Assembly (NCBI GenBank): GCA_963930655.1
Contig: OZ005621.1
Span: forward strand, 7,489,001 to 7,553,000
From: Myrica gale
Taxonomy: Eukaryota; Streptophyta; Magnoliopsida; Fagales; Myricaceae
DNA: 64,000 nucleotides
Direction: 5' to 3'
Shown here: positions 11,401 to 23,534 of the stretch, one piece after another
How the letters are laid out: every line of letters starts with the position of its first letter
How positions within the stretch are numbered: position 1 is the stretch's first letter
The notes under the pieces: model-generated
What the model was told of the DNA's origin: nothing
What the model saw: the letters and a program-made list of their open reading frames with translations, nothing else
The model's database searches: none
Translations under genes and position numbers: made by a program

Positions 11401-12968
11401 AATTTAATATGCTTAACAAAAGGCATTAAATTGCATAGTATTCCATCGTAATTGGTGTTCCCCTTTCATAATCTTTGCTGCCGTTTAACATGTTTAATCA
11501 TGAATGCTTACATGGGTACAGCTTCATCCAAGAATATGATTGGCCCACCTTCTGCATGTACAATATAGCAATACGCTCTATAAAGTAACTATGGATTGTG
11601 AAGGACCCTAGTTTTAGTTCCTGTACCATATGAGGCCAGCAAACTCAGTAGGATGCAGAAGCCTGTATAATAGGTTGTCAAGTGAGAGTTGTTGTAGTGT
11701 TTAAGCTGAAGCTGAACTTCTGTCACAAATATGTAGAGAACTGCAACCTATTTTTTTCTTCTTCTTTTGGGAATAAAAGAAGCTGGAACTCACCTGTTAT
11801 TTTGCCTTGTAGAATCTTGCTAGCCGGTCATTGGTTGATGATGTGCTGAAAAAAGTTGAAGAACTGAAGCCAATTGCAGATGAACTTGGCGTCCCTCTAG
11901 CTCAACTTGCAATCGCTTGGTGTGCTGCAAATCCTAATGTCTCTTCTGTTATCACTGGAGCAACAAAGGAATCTCAGGTCTGTTCAGTAAGACATTCTGT
12001 TCATGTCCATTATTGCCTGGTGTGCTGCATGTGTCTTTTGAAATGTTTTGTGTTTCCTTCTCGTTGAACTTTATGAAAGAAGGTTGTTAAATCATCGTTT
12101 TCTGTGTAACATGAAATTCGACCATTTTGCTTCATGGTTTCCAAGTTGCATTCATGTCTTACCACAATTTGCGAAGAAACAGCACGATTATTCTGAAGCA
12201 TCAGAGATTAAAGCTGCAAAATATATTAAAAAATTATTGCGAATCGATATTTCGTATTAAAAAAAAGTCAATTTCCGTCCTATTTGATGGAAAAAATAGA
12301 CGGAGGGTGCAATATATTAAGAATTGGTAGTTTGTGGGTGTAATCTCGCAAACGTGGTAGTTTAGGGTTCAAAGTGCAAAAGAAGTGGTACTTCGTGGTG
12401 AAAAATGTGTTTTCCTCTTAAAAAAGATTGAAGAAAAAAAAATCAGAAGAGGCGATCACCACATGCAGTGGTGAGATCTTCGGGTCCAGGATTCATGGCA
12501 CACGAAGGGAGCTATCTCCCTCCGCTGGGAGCATGACGGCGGCTTTCCACATTTTCTAAATATTATATTATAAGTTTTATCCCTGCTTCTTTTTTAATTT
12601 CTTTTTACATGTGAAAGTGTCTCTCTACAGGTCATGGTTGCCTGTCTACGTTAGCCTTTTGTGTCGTCTCTTTGATAGATTGGAAGCATAGATCCTAAAA
12701 CTGATAACCAAGAATGCCCAATTATTTTATTTACAACTTTAGTTACAGGTAAAATAGCAAGAATTAGGAGCTTGTAAGCATCTGAAATCTGAAATGTTTT
12801 CCAGCTTGTTCGGTGTTTTTGTGGTCAATCAAAGAGTTGTTTTCCTGTATGTAGATCCTAGAGAACATGAAAGCTGTCGACGTCATACCTCTACTGACTC
12901 CTGCTGTGATGGAGAAGATCGAGGCTGTTGTCCAGAGCAAGCCAAAGCGTCAAGATTCTTATAGGTGA
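8500..12968 (+). CDS. KAB1: voltage-gated K+ channel beta subunit (aldo-keto reductase), 4 exons
   Basis: Exons 8,500-9,063, 11,036-11,179, 11,813-11,977 and 12,855-12,968 (stop TGA) join in phase, with GT..AG at each intron, into 328 residues, the length I recall for Arabidopsis KAB1. The protein is an aldo-keto reductase-fold subunit that associates with Shaker-type K+ channels and can bind NADPH. The aldo-keto reductase catalytic residues are present: Asp49 and Tyr54 in [11 protein letters not shown], Lys82 in STKIFWGG and His122 in LYCHRPD. Other family blocks are [26 protein letters not shown] and [12 protein letters not shown], and the C-terminus is [10 protein letters not shown]. Intron 1 is about 1.97 kb and holds a minisatellite; intron 3 holds a fold-back fragment. 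Exon 1 is far richer in G/C at third positions than exons 2-4. All key residues are intact, so the gene looks functional. Confidence 0.95.
10674..10800 (+). repeat. minisatellite in KAB1 intron 1
   Basis: Four imperfect copies of a 31-34 bp unit built on GATGGTCGAATTCAGAG followed by TTACTGTCTGAATT. The copies differ by a GAGA insertion and a few substitutions. No coding or splice role is visible. Confidence 0.75.
12240..12420. repeat. fold-back element fragment in KAB1 intron 3
   Basis: Phrases such as GAGGGTGCAATATATTAAGA, TGGTAGTTTGTGGGTG and TTAGGGTTCAAAGTGCAAAA resemble one arm of the Mutator-like fold-back family seen at 34,884-35,295 and 60,186-60,581. Only one arm is evident and no target duplication was found. 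Confidence 0.35.
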
Positions 12969-13141
12969 AACTATATTAATGACTCCTCCTCATGCTTTCC
13001 ATGTCGATGACATTTTACCGATGTACTGGAATGCAAGCCCGCCCATGCCTTCCTCTGTTATTGGCCAATGCGTGTTTATTTCTTCTTCTTTTTCTGAAGC
13101 GGATGCTTGGTTATTTCTTGTTTCTCTCACGTACTGGTGGA

Positions 13142-13147
13142 AATAAA
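13142..13147 (+). terminator. poly(A) signal candidate, KAB1
   Basis: AATAAA lies 174 bp after the KAB1 stop codon, in T-rich sequence typical of plant 3' ends. Plant signals are loose, so this is only a candidate. Confidence 0.35.
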
Positions 13148-13443
13148 CGTGTACCTGGTCTCATTTGATGTTTTTTTTCTTTTTTTTTTGGTGTTCTCTT
13201 TGGGTTTTTTCTCGAGAGAAAGTGGGGGAAGGAGGATTGTGACTTGATTATTAGTAGCAATGGATTTGCTATTTGAGATCATAATAGCATTGTCGCCGGT
13301 TATTTGCCCCTCAAAATTAGGTCACTTTTTACGTGTTGAACTTTTATGCTTACGGTCTGTTATGGACTGTTTTGAGTTTTGACATTAACAGAGTTAGAAA
13401 GTCAGACACTTAACAAAAAGTTGTCAGTTGAGTCAGTTTTTAT
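13148..13443. other. 3' flank of KAB1
   Basis: T-rich sequence with no gene. The start of the 5' LTR of the next Copia element probably lies in or near here (a TGTTATGGACTG stretch at about 13,359), but I could not fix it. Confidence 0.3.
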
Positions 13444-13639
13444 GTATGCTTGATGGTGAAAATTTTGGGAAATATTATAAAGTAAAATATTATAAAGTAA
13501 AGATATGTTATGGAAGTTGATGAAAAAATGAAGAGGAAGAATATTTTCAATAAATATTATAATAAAAAAAAATTATGTGGTGAATTTTTTATTATTAAAC
13601 TTAAATTTTTAGGCGCAACTTATTGGGGCTCAAACATAC
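13444..13639. mobile_element. Tourist-like MITE (TSD TAT)
   Basis: A 196-bp element with ends GTATGCTTGATGG and, inverted, GTATGTTTGAGCC, flanked by TAT on both sides. Its sequence is closely similar, inverted, to the element at 37,368-37,549 (shared AATATTATAAAGTAAA and AAATTATGTGGTGAATTTTT). It sits just before, or inside, the 5' LTR of the adjacent Copia element. Confidence 0.6.
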
Positions 13640-16430
13640 TATAATTATGACTATAGAAATAGATCAATGTATTCCGTTCATTCACACAAATAATACATTC
13701 TCTCATTCATCTTTGATATGGTATCAGAGGATTCTCTGAAAATCAAGCTTCCGCATTTTTGAAACTCTGTCTTCGCACATCAAGAACAGATAGACTTCTT
13801 CTGGTACGACATGATTCTCTGAAAATCAAGCTTCCGCATCTCTGAAACTCTGTCTTCGCACATCAAGAACATATGACTTCTTCTGGTTCGACAGAAGAAC
13901 AATCTGATCCACCTCCCATCAATCCTTCTATAGGTCTTTCTCCACCTCCTCACTCAAATCCTCATTCAAACTTCTCTACAATGGACGAAAATTCACCTAA
14001 CCCTTTGTATCTTCACTATGTCGAAAAATTCTGGTGTCTCAACAACTTTTAGGTGCCCAGAATTACACTACATGGGGTCGGTCTATGCTAATAGCTCTTA
14101 CTATCAAAAATAAGCTGGGATTTGTTGATGGCAGCATTCCTAAACCTTCTCAAGATGATTTCTCCTACTATGCCTGGAAACTTTGCAATATGATGGTCAC
14201 TGCCTAGTTACTCAATGCTATATCAAAGGACATTGCAGCCTCTGTTATATTTATTGATTCAGCGCCACATGTATGAAAAGTTTGACGCGAAAGGTTTACA
14301 CAATCAAATGGTCCAAGGGTTTATCACACAAGGAAGAGCTTTGCTACTTTAATTCAAGATAATACATCAGTTAGTAGTTACTTTACCAAGCTCAAGATGT
14401 ACTGGGATGAGCTTCAGTCTTACTGCGCAATTGATGTGTGTAGTTGTCGATCAGAATGCAAAGCTTTGAAGTCTATCATTGCTGCTCAAGAAAGAGAATT
14501 CATCCTCCAATTCTTGATGGCATTGGATGATAAATTCTCTCTTGCTAGAGGACAGATCTTGCTGTTAGACCTCATTCCAAGCATCAATAAAGTGTTCTCT
14601 CATATCATTCAAGAGGAAGAACAACTTGGTAGCAATCCTGTTTTGCAAACTGCTGCGATGTTTCTCAAGAATGAAATGGGTCAAAATTCTGCAGGAGGAA
14701 AAAGCAATAACAAACCATTGTGTACTCATTGTGGGAAGTCTGGGCATACCATAGAAAAATGTTATCGCCTTCATGATTTTCTACCCGGATTCAAGTTTAC
14801 AAAAGGCAGAAATGCTTATCCTTCATCCGAATTCAACTCTGCTCATAATGTCAGTATGGACCAAGAAGTTAGTCAAGCACCCGAGTTATCTAACCTTCAA
14901 GAGCAGTGTCAACACTTGATTACTGCTCTCCAGAATCAGAATTTTTCACCATCAATTCCATCATCAGTTAATCAAGTCTTTGTTCCATTTGGTCAATCTG
15001 TCAGTCCATCTTTAGTTTCAAATTTTTCAGGCACTTTCAACTCACTCCACTCTAGTTCTTATCACTGCTCTTCATCACAATCTGCTCAATGTTAATCTTG
15101 GATTATTGACACCGGGGCCACCGATCATATGGTTGGATCCATAGATCTTTTAACTACCATTGTTTCCACAGTTCATATCAAAATCCTCTTATCAAATAAA
15201 CAACTTGTCATAGCCACTCATATAGGTATAGTCAAGTTTCGTGAAAACTTTGCGCTCTCAAATGTTCTGTACATTCCTCAATTTTATTTCAATCTCATTT
15301 CAGCAAGTCGATTAACCTCTCAACTTTCTCGTTGTCTTATTTTCATTAACGATCATTGTTCATTTAGGACCAACTCCAAAGGAAGATGATTAGAGTTGCT
15401 AAAATCACTCAAGGACTTTATCAATTACTGCAAACATCGCAAGTGGCTTCTTATTCTAATTCGGCTTCTTCATATAATTTCATTTCTTCACATTCCCAAT
15501 TTTTGTGGCATTGTCGCTTAGGTCACTTGTCTCAATCTCGATTACAGTTAATAAAGAATTTCTTACCTACAGCTGAATCTTCTCATACACAAACTCCTTC
15601 TCATTGTTCAATTTGCCATCTTAGTAAACAAAGAAAGCTTTCATTTCCTATTAGTACATCTCAAAGTCAGTTTTCTTTCTAGCTTATCCATTATGATATT
15701 TGTGACTCGTTTTCTATTTCTTCTCATGACGGGTTTCGATATTTTTTTATCAATAGTTGATGATCATTCGTAGTACATGGGTTTATCTCATGAAAAATAT
15801 GTGACACCAAAAAATATATCCAAGCATTATGTTCTTTAGTTGAAAACCAGTTCAACACTTCTGTCAAAACACTAAGGTCAAATAATGGGTTAGAGTTTGC
15901 CATGACAATTTTTTTTGTCAAAAGGGATCATACATCAAACAAGTTATGGTTATACCCCTCAACAAAACTCCACTGTTGAGAGGAAGCATCAACATATTTT
16001 AAATGTAGCTCACTCCCTTAGGTTCCAAGCTCACCTTCCCATATATTTTTTGGAGTGATTATATTGTTACTGCAATACATATCACCAATCGCATTCACAC
16101 ACCAGTGCTTCAAAACATATCCCCTTATGAAGTTTTGTTCCATAAATCACCTAGCTATACTTACCTCAAGACCTTTGATTGCTTGGCCTATGTTTCCTCT
16201 AATTCCCATACCTGAAATAAATTTCAACCTAGAGCAATCTCATGTGTTTTTCTTGGATATCTCACTGGTACTAAGGGCTGTCGATTATTTGACCCTGTCA
16301 CAAACTCTATCCTAATTTCTCGAAATATGTTCTTTCATGAAGATAAATTTCCATTCTTGAATTCCAATTCACTCAACTCCACATCAGATTCTTCACAACT
16401 GATATACTAAGTCAGTGTGTTCTTCCATCT
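13640..16430 (+). mobile_element. Copia element fossil: LTR end, PBS, gag, protease, integrase part
   Basis: A primer-binding site TGGTATCAGAGG (13,719-13,730), complementary to initiator Met-tRNA, marks the end of the 5' LTR. Downstream come a gag-like region (about 13,980-15,090) with a CX2CX4HX4C zinc knuckle CTHCGKSGHTIEKC, a protease motif IDTGATDH (about 15,105), a pre-integrase block LWHCRLGHLSQSRL (about 15,507) and part of the integrase core to about 16,430. The order is that of Ty1/Copia. No reverse transcriptase or 3' LTR of this copy was found, so it is partial. It carries many breaks and looks old. The Copia lineage was not resolved. Confidence 0.8.
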
Positions 16431-17689
16431 TCTTCTAATTTTAAGGGTGAGTACCGAAATGGATGGAACTCATTCCGGTTCCGGTTTTGGTACCCACTAG
16501 AATGGAAAAATCTATTATGGTTCCATTCCGGAATATAACCGAAATTTTCGAAAACGGAATCCGGAAATTCCGATTCCATATCTGGGATTGAAGGCTCAGT
16601 TTTTACTTTGGCCGAAAATATTTTTTAAGCATTTTAGGCTGAATTTGGTCTCTTTTATGTTTTTTTCCTATTAGCAGCAGTTTCCTTGCCAGAACAACTA
16701 CATCGACAGAGCCACCTCTCAACAAATTTATGACATTTTCAACAAATATTGAACAAAACCGTCAAGCTAGGGTTAAGTCTAATTCTCTATAGAAAGCTTG
16801 GGCTTATTAAAAGTCTTAGCTTCCTTTAGAAGCAATCTTTTTGTCTATTGTTTGTTTAACAATAAACAGAACCATTTAACTACAACTCATAATTTTTTTT
16901 TAAGTAACTACAACACATCATCTTGTAAATCGAAAGTTAGAGTAAGTTGTATAATCAGATATTTGGATTCAGGTCAAAAGGGCCCTGGTTAACCTAGCAT
17001 TCATTCATTAGGATAAAATCACCGCTACGTAGTCATTATACAAATATATTGGTATCAGAAGAGATTTAACTATTTTACCTGCGTGCATAAATGTAAAAGA
17101 AAATATTAAGAATTGTCGCAAATTGTCTCAATCCTCATCCTAAAATTTGATAGGAAAAAGGATAGTTAGACATCCAGAATAGTATTTGGACCCTTAAAAT
17201 GTTGTGCTACATAATTGGTAAGGCTCCAACCAATATATTATCGTCTCACATGTAATTCTAAATGAATATAATGGCAGTATTGAAGTTTCTCAAAATATTT
17301 CTCCTTTCAATACATGAATATAATGGCTCATTGTCGGTTTGAAAATTAATTCCTACCTTATTTAGTAATTGTTTCAATTTTGACGCAACAAACTCCAATG
17401 ACAAGTTATCTGCGCAGCCAATTGCCAAAGTCAAATCTATAGCAATAAAGTCATAAATCTCACAATGACATTAAACATATTTGATTTTTAGTTCATTTGA
17501 ATAACAAAAATAAATTGCAAAATGACTCAATCTATCTAAATAAACTCTAAACAGCTATGTTCACAACCTAAAGTATCTAAGTATAAACAACAAGTCCAAA
17601 CTCCAATCCTCCAAGAGAAAACAACCAGCTTGCATGTATTTAGTGGACTCCAATTATTTTTAATGAACAGCCGACCAAGAAGGGATGGC
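16431..17689. other. AT-rich unassigned DNA between two Copia fossils
   Basis: At 16,443 the sequence TAAGGGTGAGTACCG, followed by repeated GGTTCCGG and CGGAAT words, looks like one end of a hAT element of the TAGGGNTG type. I could not find its partner or a target duplication. The remainder is AT-rich with no reading frame of note. Confidence 0.35.
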
Positions 17690-19916
17690 TAAGAGAGAAG
17701 ATAGACCTTTTATAACATATCTCGGGAAAATGAATCAAAAGTGTGCAAATTGGAAAAATCCATTTATGGCCTAAAACAAGCATAACGTTGTTGGAACATC
17801 TGTTTTGATGAGTCAATCAAAATTGTTGGTTTCTCACAAAACATGAATGAACCTTGTGTCTACAAAAAGGTCTGTGAGAGTGCTATCACCTTTTTGGTTC
17901 TTTATGTGGATGACATACTACTAATTAGGAATGACGTAGGGGCTTTGTCATCTTTGAAAATGTGGTTGTCTAACCAATTTTCAATGAAAGACCTTGGGAA
18001 AACATCCTACATACTCGAGATCATAGTGTTTAGAGACCGAAAGAAAAAATTATTGGGTCTCTCACAGGTCAATTATATTAACAGGATATTGGCTAGATTT
18101 AGCATGGTAAATTCCAAGAAAGAGTTTCTACCCTTTAGACATGGAATTCATCTCTCTAAGCAGATATGTCCAAAAACACCTGAAGAAAGAAAGAAGATGA
18201 GTAACTGTCATTATGCTTCAGCTGTAAGGAGTCTCATGTATGCTATGCTTTGTACCAGACATGATATCAGTCATGCGGTTATTATTGTGAGTAGATACCA
18301 ATCTCATCTAGGTCCATAACATTGGTCAATAGTGAAACATATCCTCAGGTATTTCAAAAATAGAAAACATTATTGCTTAGTGTATGGTAGTGAGGATCTG
18401 ACTGTCCAGGGATATACAAATTCATATTTTCAATCAGACATTGATGATAGAGGATCAACATCTGGATTTGTGTTCCTTTTTGGCAAAGGAACATTCAGTT
18501 GGAGAAGTTTCAAGCAAAGTACTACTGCTGATTCTACAAATGAGGCAGAATATGTTGCTGCAAGTGAAGCTGCAAAGGAAGCTGTGTGGATTCGCAAGTT
18601 CATTCAAGAACTTGAATTTTTCCCTTCGATTGAGGCGTCTATTTCCTTGTACTTCAATAACAATGGTGCAATTGCACAAGCAGTGGAACCAATGTCTCAT
18701 CAAAGAACAAAGCACATAGAACGTCGTTTTCACCTAATACATGATATCATATACAGAGGTGATGTACAATGGTGAAGGTTGCATCAGCTGATAATTTAGC
18801 TTATCCATTTACAAATCTTTTATCTCAGAAAGTGTTTGAGAAAAAAAATTAAGGATATGAGTTTGAGATATATATATATATATAATTGGGTTTGACGTTT
18901 TGTTTTTTCCTTTATTATTTGATAAAAAAAATTTATTTATTTTTCACATATATTATTTTTGTTATGTATTTATACGTAACATGAGATGTTATGTATATAA
19001 ATTTGTTCAGATAACATTGTAGAAAAATCATTATAGAGATTAATGAATCAAAGGCAGGGATAATGATTTTTCAGTTCCTTGTAAGTCTTAAATTGTTCTA
19101 GATTTTTGTACCATAAAGTCTACACTTGTTGTGCAGAGAATGATTGATTTCATCATTGAGGTATGACCTTAAGCAAACAAGTGGGTGTCATGTAACAAGT
19201 ACATACACTGAACATGATCCGATTAAGAACACCTTTTAGAATGATCACTGTCAGGTTAAAGGTTGTTCTATCGCAATTCGGTATTGTTCTTAGACCTGAG
19301 AGGTTTGTAGTTATTCATGTATTATGTACACATACTTTGACGTTGTCAACTAGTGATGTTCATTCCGGACTATATACGGACATGTTGGGTTGTGTGCGCA
19401 ATAGATGAGTTATATGAATGCTCAACAGCGAATCCACCAGTCACTTGGAGAGGCAGTATATTCAGTTAGTGTTCATATAAGAGTTGGACCAAAAGAAATC
19501 CGGCCGGTGTGTTTTGCAAAGCTATTTTATGAATACATAAAAATATATTATATATATTTCAAAATTGTTTTGTGGTCCAACTGAGTTGTGAACTAAGAAA
19601 TCAAGGTTTACATGCGATAGGGACATGACAGTGATATTTAATTCTAAGGACAAATGAGAGATTGTTAGAATTATGTGCCCTCAATGACCAAATAATTAAT
19701 CCAGACCTAATATCTCATATGAAATATAGTTTAGTGGAAGGAATTAATTGTATGTAAAGGGACATGTTTGCAATAATCTCAAATTTCAAGGGTCAATTAC
19801 GATATGTTGATGAACTTGATTGTAATTAGTAGAAGACCTAATTTTATTAGAAGAAGAATTCTTAAGTTTAATCCTATGGCTGGAATTTGAGATCCCTAAG
19901 GATCCTATGTCTCATG

Positions 19917-21239
19917 TAGGGCTGCACAACCCCGGTGTAGGTGCCGGTTTTGAAAAAATTGTCACCTACACCTACACCGTTAAGGGCAAAAACCGGCCTT
20001 TAGCGGTGGCGGTTTCCGGTCATCCTACATTAATATTGAGCCAATTTTTTTTAGCATTTTACGCACTTGGCCCGATGTATTTTTTCTTTTTTCTTTTGGT
20101 CCATTAATCACATATCAATAAAATCTAAACTAATGAAATCCAAATTCCAAAATCAATAAAATTAAAGATCATCTTAAAAATAAGATGAGAATTTAAAGTC
20201 CAAAGTAATAGAGATGTCACTGTAAGTAGAAACTATTATCTTTTGAAAAATCCAGTTTAGACCCTAACAACACTTAGAGGGGAGAATATGTGTTTTCCCT
20301 CTAATTAACAAATCAATAACAATTTTAAAACATGTTCAAAACCTAGTAGGGTTTCCCTTGGTTTCACAAGGAAAATCTAAAAATTCAGTAATTTTTAAGG
20401 CGCTCGAGCGTGGGTCAAACGCTCGTCGAGCGCTTATGTTTCTGTCTGAAATTTGCACTGAGCGCTCGAGCGCGTGTCTAACGCTAGTCAAACGTGATGA
20501 CTCTGTCTGAATTTTTTCAAAGGGCGCTCGAGCGTTTGTCAAACGCTGGTCAAACGTGATGACTCTATCTGAATTTTTGAACTAAAATGTATTAGAAATT
20601 TGAACTAAAATATAATTGAGTGACTGATTTTGCAAGTATGATATAAATTTAATAGTGATTTGTCAATTTTAGAAATTTAGATAATTTGTTAACATTTAAT
20701 AAAAACTCTTAAACTAATACATTGATTTAAAAATTTTTGTGGTAGAATCTCAACCTCTTGACTTATATTATGTGATGTACTAACCAAAGTTTGGCATTAA
20801 ACTCTTTAATTATGATTCAAATGCCTTCATATATACCCTTTTAAATTCAATAAATTTGTAATTTTTTCTACCAAAATTCTAAATAACTAGTTCATTCACC
20901 TAGCAAGCTTCTTGGTAACTTGAATGTAAACATTTGATTAGACAAAACCAAAACAAATCTCAAATATTCAGGTGAAACTAAACTATTGAGTAAACTTTGT
21001 CATGCTTCTAGAATACTACGTCTTGAGGTGAAACTAAAGTTTAAACTATTGAGTAGAAACTAAACTAAAAAAATTAAAAAAAAATCTCGGTTTAACCTAC
21101 ACCGGGAAACCCGGTGCTGGTTAAACCGGGAACCGCCGGTTTTTTCAAAAAACCAAACCTACACCGACACCTGTTAGACCAAAAATCGGATCCCGGTGCC
21201 GGTGCCACCAGAATTTCCCGGTGGCATTGTGCAGCCCTA
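19917..21239. mobile_element. non-autonomous hAT element nested in a Copia LTR
   Basis: A 1,323-bp element whose ends are perfect inverted repeats over 13 bp, TAGGGCTGCACAA. It is flanked by an 8-bp target duplication GTCTCATG (19,909-19,916) and GTCTCATA (21,240-21,247), one mismatch. Subterminal regions are rich in ACCGG, CCGGT and the palindrome-forming CACCTACACC, as expected of transposase-binding repeats. The LTR sequence resumes in register after it. No transposase is present. Its left 220 bp match the hAT at 47,160-48,260, so both belong to one family. Confidence 0.85.
20399..20575. repeat. GCGCTCGAGCG minisatellite inside the hAT element
   Basis: Three copies of a unit of about 60 bp start near 20,399, 20,461 and 20,523. 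Each opens with the palindrome GCGCTCGAGCG, then GTCAAACGCT, then a CTGTCTGAATTTT-like tail. The GC-rich palindromes stand out in AT-rich surroundings. Confidence 0.75.
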
Positions 21240-21539
21240 GTCTCATACTCACTCTAGGGTTTCCCAAGACCTATAAATATAACTGTTATATTGAAGGGGT
21301 TGGTTATCATAGCCTATTAGAGAAATCCCAAAAAGAGAAAGTGACATAAATCCCTTAGGAGGCAACGCATCTGAGTTGTTGTTCTGAATTGTTGGAGCTT
21401 TGGATTGGATCATAAAGCGGCTTGAAGTTTGTGAATTCCTGAATTCCTATATTAGGTAGGTACTCGAATCCGCAATTGCAATTATAATCCTGATTGATGT
21501 TTTGTTGAAAACATGTTTATTTTAGTTTAAATCCGCATA

Positions 21540-21746
21540 AACTTTCACGTATGCCTTCTCATTTACCTTGCGTAGCTGGTCATGCAACTTAAATACACAA
21601 CACTCGGCAGCAACTGGAGTTAGGCCAGCAAGCTTCTCATTTATACGAGCCGAGAGAGACTCAGTTCCATCAACAGGCATCATTCTCTTAAGGAAGATGG
21701 CACAGAAATGTCTGTTCCAACTAGATTTGCAGGAACCTGTCACTAA
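21540..21746 (-). pseudogene. DUF247 (UPF0481) gene fragment
   Basis: On the minus strand the frame reads ESLSARINEKLAGL, then CCVFKLHDQLRKVNEKAYV. The pattern CC-(I/V)-(Y/F)-x(3-5)-LRKVNEKAYxP is the hallmark start of the plant DUF247 domain, a family of unknown biochemical function. The match stops right after KAYV, which is where the 3' end of the Copia LTR abuts. The rest of the domain (about 400 residues) is absent nearby. It is probably a gene remnant cut by the retroelement or by a later deletion. Confidence 0.55.
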
Positions 21747-22407
21747 TGTTAACGTCTTTGAACCACAAATACATACACATATATTAACATAATCAAGGTG
21801 CTTAAGCTCTACATCACCAGATCAGCCAGTTCTTTTTTCTGTTTCACAACCAGTCAGACTAAGTCATCAATTTAGGATGTTAGAGCAGAATAAAATGATG
21901 AAGAAAAAGAAAAGTAAAAAGGCAATGAAGCTGCTTACTTGCTTAAGGAATAGCCGTAACCTCTGCAGCTGTTGCATACGTTACATGGGCTTTGATGGAA
22001 GGAAATATGTAGCACTCACCCAAAAACAGACGAGAAAAATAGCTCATTTGAAAAATACAATATGATTGTCTTAGCGCTAAAGAATAGAATATGAAAATGG
22101 TCATTACTACACTTAAAGAATAGAATATGTTTGTCTTCGCACTAAAGAATATATAGAATATGAAAATGGTCATTACTAGCCTTAAGAATAAATTATGTTT
22201 CTCTAAGCGCTAAAGAATGGTATATGAAATTGATGAGTATTCTTAGCACATTCTAACTACTATTGCTTTTTACAATTGTACCACCAACTAGTAATAATTT
22301 TGAACTTTACACCCTATATTAAGATATCACTCTTACAATAAATTTTAAATTAGATCACAGTAAAGAATACTGCCCAACATCAATAATGTTATATTGTTGT
22401 ATAGGCC
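21747..22407. other. unassigned, short tandem units
   Basis: At 22,065-22,230 three imperfect copies of a unit of about 60 bp contain GCGCTAAAGAATAGAATATGAAAATGGTCATTACTA. No gene supported. Confidence 0.45.
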
Positions 22408-22625
22408 AGAACCTCTTTTTTTTTTTTTGATAATGAGGGACAATGTGGCACCTCCTAAAGGGTTTAACGCCACAGTAAATCCCGAACACATGCAACAGTC
22501 TCTCACCACCCTCATCATTAATTAAATCGTAAGTTTTGTTGCAGTAAGGAGTCGAATCATGGTCAGCCACCTTACCGATGGTACCCCTTGACCAATTCAT
22601 CCTCACCCCACCGCAAGGGGCACCT
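22408..22625 (-). mobile_element. tRNA-derived SINE
   Basis: Read on the minus strand it starts near GGGGTGAGGATGAATTGG, has an A-box-like stretch (TTGGTCAAGGGGTACC) followed about 35 bp later by a B-box-like GATTCGACTCC, and ends in CCTCATTATC plus a run of at least 11 A (22,411-22,421, read as T). Pol III boxes, a length of about 210 bp and a poly(A) tail fit a plant SINE. Flanks GAACCTC and GCACCTC may be a degenerate target duplication. Confidence 0.55.
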
Positions 22626-23449
22626 CACCCATTTTCAATAGCGTATAAGAAATAGATTCAATTTCATATAACAATAGGTCGAGCCCAAGTTAGGAGCATC
22701 GATCAAAGTCAATAATTGTAAGATTAGGGGCTAGCTCATTGGGTAGGCAGTTTAGGCCATGCCTTGAGCTTCTTTAGGGGGTCCATTTATCTATTAGATT
22801 CTCCTTCGCATCCTTGCAAAGAAGCTCAATGACATATGAAAGACACACCAAGTAGGATCATTTTCTACAAACTCATCTTCCATCAAGTTAATGACTCATC
22901 TACAAGCTTTTACTTTTACCATTAATTATGTGCCTCACATGACATATGAGCAATTTGAACTGAAGACTGAAATTTCCTGCAGATTCTGATCATGGCCCAA
23001 ACACAAAGTAGAGATTATCGAATCTCAGTGTTAGGGCTAAAACTATGATATCATAAAGTAAAACATCTTGCGGTGGAGCCAAATGAAGCAAAGATGAAAC
23101 TTGGTTCTAGTTCCAAATGAGTTTTTTCCTCTCGATAATGTTGGTCTAAGCTAAAACTTGAAGTGTGCCGCACTGGAAGAAACTCAGGGCTAATTGGCAC
23201 AATGAAATCTAAATAAAACATTATTAATTTAGTTGCTGCCTCTGCTTGGCCTTCTCACCACTGTGAAGTGTCCCGGTTGGGAGGTAAAGGCCGTTTGCCG
23301 AAATGAAGCCCTTAAACCATGCACAGCCAATAGGTTTGGATAAAGACAAACAAGCAAAAAACCAACTTTTTTTTATGTACGGAAAAAGAAAAAGTTTCAG
23401 TGCCATAGAGAATGGAAAGTTAGTTAGCAGTTACCCTCTATAGTCCATT
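22626..23449. other. upstream region of the Raf-like kinase gene
   Basis: No reading frame of note. Sequence composition rises toward promoter-like DNA from about 23,220, but no TATA box is convincing. Confidence 0.4.
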
Positions 23450-23534
23450 CTTTCCTAGGATTCATGCCGCGTTATTTTAAGCAAATGTTGTTGTCTGACC
23501 CCGTTTGAACTCCGATCCTTATGCAAAGGCCTTT

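Larger units (their letters stand above)
17690..21530 (+). mobile_element. Copia (Tork-type) fossil: RT, RNase H, 3' LTR
   Basis: The reverse transcriptase part carries the motifs LEKSIYGLKQA and FLVLYVDDILL (catalytic YVDD) at about 17,740-17,920. RNase H follows with STSGFVFLFGKGTFSW, the DSTNEAEYVA block and RTKHIERRFHLI (to about 18,770). From about 18,870 the sequence aligns along its length with the Tork-type LTR at 782-3,281, so this is its 3' LTR, split by the hAT element at 19,917-21,239 and ending near 21,530. Upstream genes of this copy are missing. It is a truncated fossil with several breaks. The divergence between the two LTR copies by eye suggests considerable age. Confidence 0.75.
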
